Positions 32,897-40,096 of a stretch of 64,000 nucleotides of DNA are shown here, in pieces (within the stretch, counting starts at the first letter, position 1; every line of letters begins with the position of its first letter). Position numbers and translations under genes: made by a program. This DNA is from VRUE01 sp963817945 (GTDB taxonomy: Bacteria; Actinomycetota; Thermoleophilia; Solirubrobacterales; 70-9): NCBI GenBank assembly GCA_963817945.1, contig CAWFQH010000003.1:171946-235945 (forward strand), written 5' to 3'. The notes under the pieces are model-generated. The model was not told the origin of the DNA, ran no database searches, and worked only from the letters and a program-made list of their open reading frames with translations.

Positions 32897-33619
32897 TCAG
32901 ACCTCGCTCGAGGAGACCGTCTTCTCAGCCTTGCGTGACTGCCGCAGCGCCTCCTCCTGGCCGAGGTAGGGGACGGTGGTGATGTAGACGATGTCGGGCA
33001 GCAGCTCGCGCAGGCGCTCGGTGTTACCGGCGAGGATCTGGCCCACGATCAGCGACTCCGCCGCCGCCAAGGCGGCCCGGCCAGCGCTGGAGGGAATCGC
33101 TTCCTCCTCGACCGGGTCGTTGCGGCCGAGGTCGAGCAGCGACTGCAGGACCCGCTTGCCGGAGGCGTAGAGCTCGAAGGCGCGCTGGCCGCTGGAGGGC
33201 GCCTCGACCAAGGCCAGCCGGGCAAAGGCGGGCCGGCTCGCGAGCAGGTCGAGGAAGGCGGCGGCGGCATCGCGAACCATCGTCGCCCACGGCTTGTCGG
33301 GCGAGTAGGCGGCGACGATCCGGCCCATCGCGTCAGCCAGCGAGACCTCCATCGCCGCGTGGAAGCAGTCCTCCTTGTCCTTGAAGAGCTCATAGAAGGT
33401 GGCGCGCGAGACGCCGGCCGGCTCGCATATGTCGGCGATCGTCGTCGCCGCGTAGCCCTTGCCGGCACAGCTCTCGGCCGTCGCGACGAGGATTCGTTCG
33501 CGCTGGGAGTGCGCGACCAGTGGGTGGGGGAGATCCTCGCGGCCGGCCGGCAGTCGTTCCCGCTCGATCAGATGGCCGAGGTCGGGGGCGGTGCTGCGTT
33601 TAGCGGGCGGCGGCGACAT
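32897..33619 (-). CDS. TetR-family regulator (paralogue 3 of 3)
   Basis: A 240-residue protein. N-terminal extension GREDLPHPLVAHSQRERIL; HTH ATTIADICEPAGVSRATFYE then LFKDKEDCF; C-terminus LLPDIVYITTVPYLGQEEAL. ATG 33619 is the first plausible start. The upstream 130 bases contain CTCGGT/ACCGAG arms around 12 bases (about 33675-33698) and a TACAAT hexamer on the minus strand, so the trio's promoter and operator may lie there. Confidence 0.85.
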   Translation of the reverse strand: MSPPPAKRSTAPDLGHLIERERLPAGREDLPHPLVAHSQRERILVATAESCAGKGYAATTIADICEPAGVSRATFYELFKDKEDCFHAAMEVSLADAMGRIVAAYSPDKPWATMVRDAAAAFLDLLASRPAFARLALVEAPSSGQRAFELYASGKRVLQSLLDLGRNDPVEEEAIPSSAGRAALAAAESLIVGQILAGNTERLRELLPDIVYITTVPYLGQEEALRQSRKAEKTVSSSEV

Positions 33620-33751
33620 GGGGGCTCCCGGGCAGACAGCGTCTCGTAAACGCAATTGTACACCCCGTGCGCGCCTCGGTGGACGAATCAGTACCGAGTT
33701 AACAATACGGCGTCTGCTGGGAACGGGGGCGGGATTCGGGCTCTCGGTCAC

Positions 33752-35146
33752 TCAGCATATGCGCCGCTGTTTGTCGCCCGCCGCCGCCGCTTGCGGGGAG
33801 TGCGCTCCGTCCATCCGGGAAAGCGCGGCCTCGATATCGGTGCTCAGCATGTCGGCCATATCGCGGCTGAAGTTCTCCTTGACGACCATTCGCAGGACCG
33901 CGACGGACTCGGCGTTCGGTGGCAGGGTGTAGGCGGGGACGATCCAGCCGCGCTCGCGCAGGCGCTCGGAGAGCCCGAAGACGTCGAGGCCGCCGCTCTC
34001 GGTCGGCCGCACGACGACCACCGGCAGGTAGCGGGCGTCGTTGAGCAGCTCGAAGCGACCGGAGGCAGTCAGCGCCTTCTCCAGAACGGCGGCGTTCGCC
34101 ATCAAGTTGGTGGTGATCCGCTCGTAGCCCTCGCGGCCGAGCCGGAGGAAGTTGTAGTACTGGAGCAAAACCGCATTGCTGGCCCGGCTGAAGTTGAGGC
34201 TGTAGTTGGCCATCTCACCGCCCAGGTAGTTGATCTTGAAGACCAGCTCCTCGGGGACGGTCTCGATGTCGCGGAAGACCACCGTCCCCATTCCGGGGTA
34301 GACAAGCCCGAACTTGTGGTTGGAGACGTTGATCGAGCGCACCTGCTCGAGCCGGAAGTCCCATTTCAACTCTGGATAGGCGAAGGGGGCGACGAAGCCG
34401 CCGCTGGCGGCGTCGACGTGGATCGGGATATCCCAGCCCTTCTCGTCCTTGACCTGGCGCAACAGGGCGTCGATCCCCTCGATGTCGTCGATCTGGCCGG
34501 TGAAGGTGGTGCCGAGGATCGCGCCAACGGCGATCGTGTTCTCGTCGAGCAGCAGCTCGACCTCGTCGGGTCCAATCGTGTGCCGCTCGGGCGTCAGCGA
34601 GACGACGCGCTGCTCGACGTCGAAGTAGCGCGTGAACTTCTCCCAGCAGGTGTGGACGTCGGCTCCGAAGACGACGTTCGGCCGGGCGCTCTCGTCGCCG
34701 CGCCGCGCCCGCCAGCTCGCCTTGTGGGCGAGGAGGCCGAGCATGATCGCCTCCGAGGAGCCGATCGTCGCCGTGCCGCACGGCTGGCCGCCGGCCGGCG
34801 CGTTGAAGAGGCCGCCGATCATGCTGATCGTGCGGTGGTGGATCTCCTCGGTCTGCGGATACTCGTCCTGATCGACGAAGTTGCGGTTGAGCGTCTCGGT
34901 CGCCAGCTGCTGTGCCTCCGGCTCCATCCAGGTGGTGACGAAGGAGGCGAGGTTGAGCGCCGGGTTGCCGTCGAGGTTGAGCTCGTCGTGGATCAGCTGG
35001 TAGGCAGCGCGGGCGGGCATCGAGCCGGCGGGTATCTCGTGCGCCGGGATCTCGTCGGTGAAGTAGCGGCCGCCGTAGGTGGTGCCGTTCAGCGTGCCGC
35101 CGTCTTCGCCGCGGCGGATCTTGCGAATCATCGACGCACTGTACAT
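33752..35146 (-). CDS. gadB: Glutamate decarboxylase (PLP-dependent)
   Basis: A 464-residue protein that aligns along its length with E. coli GadB: LIHDELNLDGNPALNLASF, NRNFVDQDEYPQT, GTATIGSSEAIMLG, IPIHVDAASGGFVAPF with cofactor-contacting D245, and the PLP lysine K278 in SNHKFGL. FKINYLGGEMANYSLNFSRA and the C-terminal LSERLRERGWIVPAYTL also match. It converts glutamate to GABA and CO2 and consumes a proton. ATG 35146 (or 35131) starts the protein. It is divergent from the S51 peptidase pair and lies at the border of the amine-catabolism region, where GABA could feed the aminotransferase. Confidence 0.92.
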   Translation of the reverse strand: MYSASMIRKIRRGEDGGTLNGTTYGGRYFTDEIPAHEIPAGSMPARAAYQLIHDELNLDGNPALNLASFVTTWMEPEAQQLATETLNRNFVDQDEYPQTEEIHHRTISMIGGLFNAPAGGQPCGTATIGSSEAIMLGLLAHKASWRARRGDESARPNVVFGADVHTCWEKFTRYFDVEQRVVSLTPERHTIGPDEVELLLDENTIAVGAILGTTFTGQIDDIEGIDALLRQVKDEKGWDIPIHVDAASGGFVAPFAYPELKWDFRLEQVRSINVSNHKFGLVYPGMGTVVFRDIETVPEELVFKINYLGGEMANYSLNFSRASNAVLLQYYNFLRLGREGYERITTNLMANAAVLEKALTASGRFELLNDARYLPVVVVRPTESGGLDVFGLSERLRERGWIVPAYTLPPNAESVAVLRMVVKENFSRDMADMLSTDIEAALSRMDGAHSPQAAAAGDKQRRIC

Positions 35147-35221
35147 GCGGGCGAGCGGGCGGCCGCGAACTTCGGACCGCCGTACAAGGCCACGGGCGGC
35201 GATGACGGCGACCATTCGACG

Positions 35222-35992
35222 ATGGATGGAGCGCTCCGCCAGATCGTCGCCTTCGGTGGGGGCGGGTTCTCAATGGAGTCCGGGAACCCGCTGCTGGACA
35301 GCTACGTGCTGGAGCTGACCGGCGCGGCTAGACCACGCGTTTGCTTCCTGCCCTCGGCGAGCGGTGACGCCGACCACTACGTGGTCCGCTTCTACCGCGC
35401 CTTCCCCGCCGACCGCTGCGAGGCCAGCCATATCTCCCTCTTCCGCCGCGAGCAGGGGCCCGCCGACCTGCGCGAGCACCTCCTCTCCCAGGACCTGATC
35501 TATGTCGGCGGCGGCAGCGTCGTCAGCATGCTCGGTGTCTGGCGAGCGCATGGAATCGACGCGATCCTGCGCGAGGCATGGGAGCGCGGCGTCGTCCTCT
35601 GCGGGCTCTCGGCCGGCTCCCTGTGCTGGTTCGCCGACGCGGTGACCGGCTTCCACGGCGAGCCGCAGCGAGTCGAGGGTCTCGGGCTACTGCCCTTCAG
35701 CAACTGCGTCCACTACGAGCCAGGGTCGCGGCGGCGCTTCGCCTACCGCGAGTTCCTGCGGCAGGGCATGCGCTCCGGCTACGCGGCCGAGGACGGGGCG
35801 GCGCTGCACTTCAGCGGCACCGAGCTGTGCCGTGTCGTCGCCTCGAGGCCGGCAGCGCGCGGCTACCGACTCGACCTGGTCGGCGACCGCGTGGTGGAGA
35901 TGCGGATCGCGACCACCTATTTGGGCGATCCCGGGGCAACCCGCTACCTGGCGCCGCTGCCGGACGCGATGTCGACCGCGGCGGCGGCGTGA
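35222..35992 (+). CDS. Peptidase family S51 (dipeptidase E-like), first of a pair
   Basis: A 256-residue protein of the S51/cyanophycinase-like group. FGGGGFSMES and YVGGGSVVSMLGVW lead to the nucleophile elbow GLSAGSLCWF with Ser130. The family cuts after Asp (PepE) or alpha-aspartyl isopeptides. No signal peptide is seen, so it acts in the cytosol. Its stop codon overlaps the GTG of the next gene (GTGA). The encoded protein aligns with its neighbour over the whole length, with Ser at the same number. Confidence 0.85.
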   Translation: MDGALRQIVAFGGGGFSMESGNPLLDSYVLELTGAARPRVCFLPSASGDADHYVVRFYRAFPADRCEASHISLFRREQGPADLREHLLSQDLIYVGGGSVVSMLGVWRAHGIDAILREAWERGVVLCGLSAGSLCWFADAVTGFHGEPQRVEGLGLLPFSNCVHYEPGSRRRFAYREFLRQGMRSGYAAEDGAALHFSGTELCRVVASRPAARGYRLDLVGDRVVEMRIATTYLGDPGATRYLAPLPDAMSTAAAA

Positions 35993-36780
35993 TCTCCCGC
36001 GTCCTCGCTCTCGGTGGTCACGACTTCAGCTCGCGCCCGCCCGACCGCGCGGTCTGCGAGCTGATGCTGCGGCTGGCAACGAGCCGTGCCGGCGGACGCC
36101 CACGCATCTGCATCCTGCCGACCGCCAGCGGCGACACCTCCGAGCAGATCGGCCGCTTCTACGCCGCCTTCGGCGAGCGGCCATGCGAGCCCTCCGACGT
36201 TTCCCTCTTCCGCCTCGGTCGCCGGCCGGTCGAGCTGCGGGATCACCTTCTCGCCCAGGACCTGATCTACGTCGGCGGCGGCAGCCTGCTCAACCTGCTC
36301 GCGGTCTGGGATGCGCACGAGCTGGGCGCGATCCTCAGCCTGGCCTGGCGGCAGGGGATCGTCCTCGCCGGTCAGAGCGCCGGCGCGATGTGCTGGTTTG
36401 AGGCCGGCATCACCAAGTCGTCGGGCAGGGCCGAGCCCGGCGCCGGCCTGGGCCTGCTCCGCGGCAGCCTCTGCGTCCACTACAACAACGAACCGGACCG
36501 CCGCGCCACCTACCTCGAGGCCGTCGGCAACGGCATGCCGGGCGGCTACGGACTAGATGATTACGCCGGTCTGATCTGGGAAGGCAACGGCGAACCGGCC
36601 GCCGTCACCGCCCAGCGCGGCGCCCGCGCCTACCGCGTCGCCAAGGGAGAGGACGGCGTAGTCGAGTCCCCCTTACCGGCCCGCTTCCTCCCCGCCCCAG
36701 CTCCAGCAGCCCTACGCGAGGACATCGCCGAGTACAGGCGAGTGACCCGTATGCGCCAACGCGCCGGCTGGCTCGGTTGA
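35989..36780 (+). CDS. Peptidase family S51 (dipeptidase E-like), second of a pair
   Basis: A 263-residue paralogue of the preceding protein: LALGGHDFSSRPPDRAVCEL, YVGGGSLLNLLAVW and the nucleophile elbow GQSAGAMCWF with Ser130. The GTG start overlaps the previous stop by four bases, indicating coupled translation of the two. Tandem S51 genes suggest a heteromer or different substrate ranges. It is followed after about 50 bases by nested hairpin copy A. Confidence 0.85.
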   Translation: MISRVLALGGHDFSSRPPDRAVCELMLRLATSRAGGRPRICILPTASGDTSEQIGRFYAAFGERPCEPSDVSLFRLGRRPVELRDHLLAQDLIYVGGGSLLNLLAVWDAHELGAILSLAWRQGIVLAGQSAGAMCWFEAGITKSSGRAEPGAGLGLLRGSLCVHYNNEPDRRATYLEAVGNGMPGGYGLDDYAGLIWEGNGEPAAVTAQRGARAYRVAKGEDGVVESPLPARFLPAPAPAALREDIAEYRRVTRMRQRAGWLG

Positions 36781-36831
36781 GCCAGCTTGCGCGAACGGCT
36801 GGGCCGCCGGGCGACAGGCGCTGTGGCTGGA

Positions 36832-36924
36832 AGAGGGGATCGGGTGTCCTCGAACGGGCGGATACTCAAAACGACGGCCTAATTAGGCCGTCGTTTGTCC
36901 GGGCGAGGACACCCGATCCCCTCT
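36832..36924. repeat. Nested hairpin element, copy A
   Basis: A perfect 21-bp outer stem (36832-36852 with 36904-36924) encloses AACGGGCGGATACTCA (36853-36868), a perfect 12-bp inner stem with AATT loop (36869-36896) and GTCCGGG (36897-36903). The two internal-loop strands could pair further as CGGAT/GTCCG. It lies between convergent genes, and its right arm reaches into the stop codon of the ferritin gene. Copy B at 40006 has the same plan and the same loop strands. It may act as a bidirectional terminator, a mobile palindrome, or a structured RNA. Confidence 0.85.
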
Positions 36925-37456
36925 ATCCCCCCGCACCCGCCGCAGGCGGCGCAGTCGGGTCACTCCCGTCTTCCCCGGGGTTCTCCCGCGCGATGTAGTC
37001 CTCGGCCAGCAACAGGTTCTCCTTCGCGCGCTCGACCACGTTGAGGATGTCGTTCATCAGCGCGACCTCCTCGACCTGCTCCTTGACGAACCACTGCATG
37101 AACTGCTCAGCCCGGTAGTCCTTGACCTCCCGCGCCAGCTCGAACAGCGCGTAGATCTCCTCGCCGACCCGCTCCTCCTGCTCGAGCGCCATCCGCACCG
37201 GCGCTACTCCGTCGACGTAGCTCGTCTGCTGTGACTTGATGTCGGGGATGCGGACCTCGGCGCCGACGTCGAGCAGGTACTGGACCATCATCATCGCGTG
37301 CTCGCGCTCCTCCAGGGCCTGCCGGTAGAAGAAGCTGGCAAGCCGCGGCAGCGTTTCGGCGTCGTAGTAGACGGCGGCGCCGACGTACTGCTGCGAGGCG
37401 GCGAACTCGTTGGCGATCTGCTCGTTGAGTGCGTCGGCGAAGCTCTTCTCGGGCAT
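36923..37456 (-). CDS. Ferritin (non-heme, FtnA-like)
   Basis: A 177-residue ferritin. All ferroxidase-site residues occur at the E. coli FtnA numbers: E17, E50, H53, E94, Q127 and E130 (in NEFAASQQY, EEREHA, LEQEE, KEQVEE). The C-terminal 20 residues are a Gly/Ala/Pro-rich extension (DPTAPPAAGAGG) beyond the usual helix E. GAAAGGA precedes the ATG at good spacing. It stores iron in a 24-mer shell. It starts nine bases after the enolase-family gene, so they form one transcript, and ends flush with hairpin copy A. Confidence 0.92.
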   Translation of the reverse strand: MPEKSFADALNEQIANEFAASQQYVGAAVYYDAETLPRLASFFYRQALEEREHAMMMVQYLLDVGAEVRIPDIKSQQTSYVDGVAPVRMALEQEERVGEEIYALFELAREVKDYRAEQFMQWFVKEQVEEVALMNDILNVVERAKENLLLAEDYIARENPGEDGSDPTAPPAAGAGG

Positions 37457-37465
37457 GGGTTCCTT

Positions 37466-38527
37466 TCAGTCGGTCCAGCGGAAGCCGACCGAGGCTAGCC
37501 GCGGCTGCAGCGGACTCGTCGGCAGGCCCGGCGGTGGGTCGGCTTCGTTGTAGCCGCCGGGTGCGGTGTCGTTGGGGGTGTCGGGGTGGAAGAGGGCGGC
37601 GAGGACCTGGATCTGACCACGGCCGACGCCGAGCTCCCACTGGCCGCCGCCGTAGGCGCCAATGTGCGCGCTGGCGCAGTAGTCGTAGGTGTCGCAGAGG
37701 TCGCGCAGGCCGCCGATCCGCGAAGGCTTCACGTTGACCATCTTTGGCTCCCAGGGGAGCTGCTCGATGTCGGCGATCGAGTGGATCGGCGCGTCCCAGG
37801 TGAGCCGGCCGCGGATCGGCTCCAACAACGGCCGGGTCTCCTCGTTGACGTCGGGATCCTCGAGCCAGGCCTCGGGGAAGGCCTCGATCAGCTTCCGGTA
37901 GAGCTCGGGGTCGGTCTCGACGTCAACCACCGTGCCTTTGTAGAAGCCCTTGAGGTCGAGCGAGTCGACGGCGCCGGTCGCGACCAGCTCGGCGATCAGC
38001 TCATCGCCCCAGTCGTTGGTCGGGTCGAGCTTGAAGCGCAGGTCAGGGTAGGGGCCGAGCTTGCGCCGCATCGTCTCGATCGAGGACGGCTCGTCAGGGC
38101 CCGGGGCCAGCCGCATCGAGCAGACGAAGGAGACCGGCCGTGGCTCGCGGCTGAGCACCGTCTCGATGCCGGCACCGGCCTGGCGCAGTGCCAAGTCGAG
38201 CGCCGCCGACTCGAAGGCCCAGCGGCGGTAGCGGCGGGAGACGTCACGCTGCGGCTCGGAGGGGAAGGTGTCGACGTCGGCCATGAAATCGCAGAACTCG
38301 CCCAGGGTCGCGTGCCCGGTCAGGTCCAGTACGGGACCGGCGTCCTGCAGGGCGACGTGGTCGAGCGCGTCGTAGGTGACGTCCTCGCCCAACCCCTCCT
38401 CGCCGCCGCCCCGAAGGTGGATCACCGTTGACAGCCGGTCGAAGCCCGGGATCTGTAGCTCCAACCCCTCCAACTCGTAGCCCTCGATCTCCAGCGGCAG
38501 GTCGGCGAGAGCGTCGAACGTGGCCAT
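37466..38527 (-). CDS. Enolase-superfamily enzyme (mandelate racemase/muconate cycloisomerase-like)
   Basis: A 353-residue protein. The N-terminal capping domain ends near residue 125 (RRWAFESAALDLALRQAG, typical of the superfamily); the barrel has LRFKLDPTNDW, WLEDPDVNEETRPLL, LTWDAPIHSIADI and MVNVKPSRIGGLRDL, whose acidic residues should bind magnesium. The reaction cannot be assigned; dipeptide epimerase, o-succinylbenzoate synthase and sugar-acid dehydratase families share this plan. Co-transcription with ferritin is unusual. It is divergent from the FAD oxidoreductase gene with about 55 bp between. Confidence 0.75.
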   Translation of the reverse strand: MATFDALADLPLEIEGYELEGLELQIPGFDRLSTVIHLRGGGEEGLGEDVTYDALDHVALQDAGPVLDLTGHATLGEFCDFMADVDTFPSEPQRDVSRRYRRWAFESAALDLALRQAGAGIETVLSREPRPVSFVCSMRLAPGPDEPSSIETMRRKLGPYPDLRFKLDPTNDWGDELIAELVATGAVDSLDLKGFYKGTVVDVETDPELYRKLIEAFPEAWLEDPDVNEETRPLLEPIRGRLTWDAPIHSIADIEQLPWEPKMVNVKPSRIGGLRDLCDTYDYCASAHIGAYGGGQWELGVGRGQIQVLAALFHPDTPNDTAPGGYNEADPPPGLPTSPLQPRLASVGFRWTD

Positions 38528-38581
38528 CGACGGACAAGTCTATGGAGGCGGGCGAGCCGCCTGCGAGACTCGGCATAGCTG

Positions 38582-39988
38582 ATGAAGCACACGGCTCATG
38601 GCTATTGGCTCGAGGAGGCGGGTGCGATGCAGCCGCTGGCGTCCCTCGAAGGTCAGCGGAGTGCCGACGTAGTCGTGATCGGCGGCGGGTACACGGGGAT
38701 GTGGGCCGCCTGGCATGCGAAGGCGCTGGAGCCGGCGGCGCGGGTTGTGCTGCTGGAGGCGGACGTCTGCGGGCGAGGGCCGAGCGGTCGGAACGGCGGC
38801 TTCTGCAACGTGATGTGGTTCTCCCTCCCCAACATGCGGGCACGCTGGGGGGACGAGGCGGCGCTGGCGGTGGCGCGCGCCTCGGCGGAGGCAGTAGCGG
38901 GGATCGAGTCGTTCTGTCGCGAGCAGGCTGTGGATGCCTGGTTCCGGCGCGGTGGCTATCTGCAGGTCTCGACTGCACCGGCCCACGACGGCCTTTGGGA
39001 TGAGGCTCTGGCTACCTACAGGCAGCTCGGCGGCAGCGACGGCATCCAGCCGCTTGACGCGACGGAGGTCGCCGCCCGCTGCACTTCGCCCGCCTTCCGC
39101 GGCGGCGCCCTCTACCCGGACGCGGCAACCGTCCAGCCTGCTCGGCTGGCTCAGGGCCTGCGCGAGCGGTTGCTCTCTGCGGGCGTGGAGATTTTCGAGC
39201 ACTCGGCGGTGCGATCGATGCGCCCCGGCGAAGTCCAGACCGCCGCGGGTGCCGTTCGAGCTGGTGCCGCGGTGGTCTCAATCGGCGGTGCTGCCAAGGC
39301 GCGGAGCGGACCGCTGCGCAACGCGCTCACGCTCACCTCCTCCCACATCGTTCTCACCGAGCCCGTGCCCGACGCACTCGAGGAGATCGGCTGGACCGGC
39401 GGCGAGTGCGTTACCGACAGCCGCGCCCTGATCGACTACTTCCGCACCACGCCCGACGGGCGCATCGCCTTCGGCTGGGGCGGTGGCCGGATCGAGATGG
39501 GCGCCCGCCTGCGCGGCCGCGCCGAGGTCGACCCGCAAGTGGCGGCGGCGACCGCCCAGCGCCTCTACGCGTACTTCCCGTCGCTGCGAACCGCGGGCCC
39601 AGGAGGCAGTCCCGCCCGCATTACTCACGCCTGGGGCGGCCCGATCGACGTCTCGCCGACCCACCTGCCGATGATCGTCCCGTTTCACGGCGGTAACGCC
39701 TTCGCGGCCGCCGGCTACACCGGCAACGGCGTCGGCCCCTCCTACATGGTCGGCCGCGCCCTCGCCTCGCTTGTCCTCGACCGCCGCGACGACCACTCCC
39801 GCCTCCCCATCGTCGACCCCTCCCCCCAACGAGTCCCCCACGAGCCCTTCCACTGGCTCGGCGGCGAACTCATCCGCCGCGCCCTGAGGAGCAAGGAGGA
39901 GGCGGAGCTCTCCGGCCGCCGTCCAAGCTTCCTAAGCAGGGCGATCTCCAAGCTTCCGGAGCGAATCGGCTTCCACATCGGCCGGTAG
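38582..39988 (+). CDS. FAD-dependent oxidoreductase, DAO family (PuuB-like)
   Basis: A 468-residue flavoprotein. The dinucleotide-binding motif is VVVIGGGYTGMWAAWHAKAL at about residues 30-49, followed by LLEADVCGRGPSGRNGGFCN, the G-x-G-x-S-G-R-N-G-G signature of gamma-glutamylputrescine oxidase-like DAO enzymes. C-terminal HAWGGPIDVSPTHLPMI and AAGYTGNGVGPSYMVGRALA complete the FAD site. Position near polyamine transport and aldehyde dehydrogenase genes suggests oxidation of an amine or glutamylated amine; the substrate is inferred. Hairpin copy B begins about 18 bases after its stop. Confidence 0.85.
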   Translation: MKHTAHGYWLEEAGAMQPLASLEGQRSADVVVIGGGYTGMWAAWHAKALEPAARVVLLEADVCGRGPSGRNGGFCNVMWFSLPNMRARWGDEAALAVARASAEAVAGIESFCREQAVDAWFRRGGYLQVSTAPAHDGLWDEALATYRQLGGSDGIQPLDATEVAARCTSPAFRGGALYPDAATVQPARLAQGLRERLLSAGVEIFEHSAVRSMRPGEVQTAAGAVRAGAAVVSIGGAAKARSGPLRNALTLTSSHIVLTEPVPDALEEIGWTGGECVTDSRALIDYFRTTPDGRIAFGWGGGRIEMGARLRGRAEVDPQVAAATAQRLYAYFPSLRTAGPGGSPARITHAWGGPIDVSPTHLPMIVPFHGGNAFAAAGYTGNGVGPSYMVGRALASLVLDRRDDHSRLPIVDPSPQRVPHEPFHWLGGELIRRALRSKEEAELSGRRPSFLSRAISKLPERIGFHIGR

Positions 39989-40005
39989 CTGCGGCGCGGC
40001 TAGAT

Positions 40006-40096
40006 GAGGAGGTGGGTGTCCCTCGAACGGGCGGATACTCAAAGTGCCGGTCTCATTAGACCGGCACTTGTCCGGGCGAAGGACACCCACCCCCTC
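40006..40096. repeat. Nested hairpin element, copy B
   Basis: The outer stem pairs 40006-40025 with 40077-40096 (18 of 20 positions). The internal-loop strands AACGGGCGGATACTCA (40026-40041) and GTCCGGG (40070-40076) are identical to copy A. The inner stem 40042-40053 with 40058-40069 has 12 perfect pairs and loop CATT; compared with copy A, four pairs are changed on both sides. It lies between convergent genes, and its right arm again ends in the stop codon of the minus-strand gene. Confidence 0.85.

Noticed and set aside
33656..35221. Long plus-strand open stretch in front of the first S51 peptidase
   Set aside because: It is the complement of the TetR3 upstream region and GadB; the peptidase begins at ATG 35222 where family similarity starts.
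36832..40096. Known riboswitch or CRISPR repeat
   Set aside because: The element lies between convergent gene ends, not in leaders, and there are only two copies 3 kb apart without spacers; it matches no riboswitch consensus I know.
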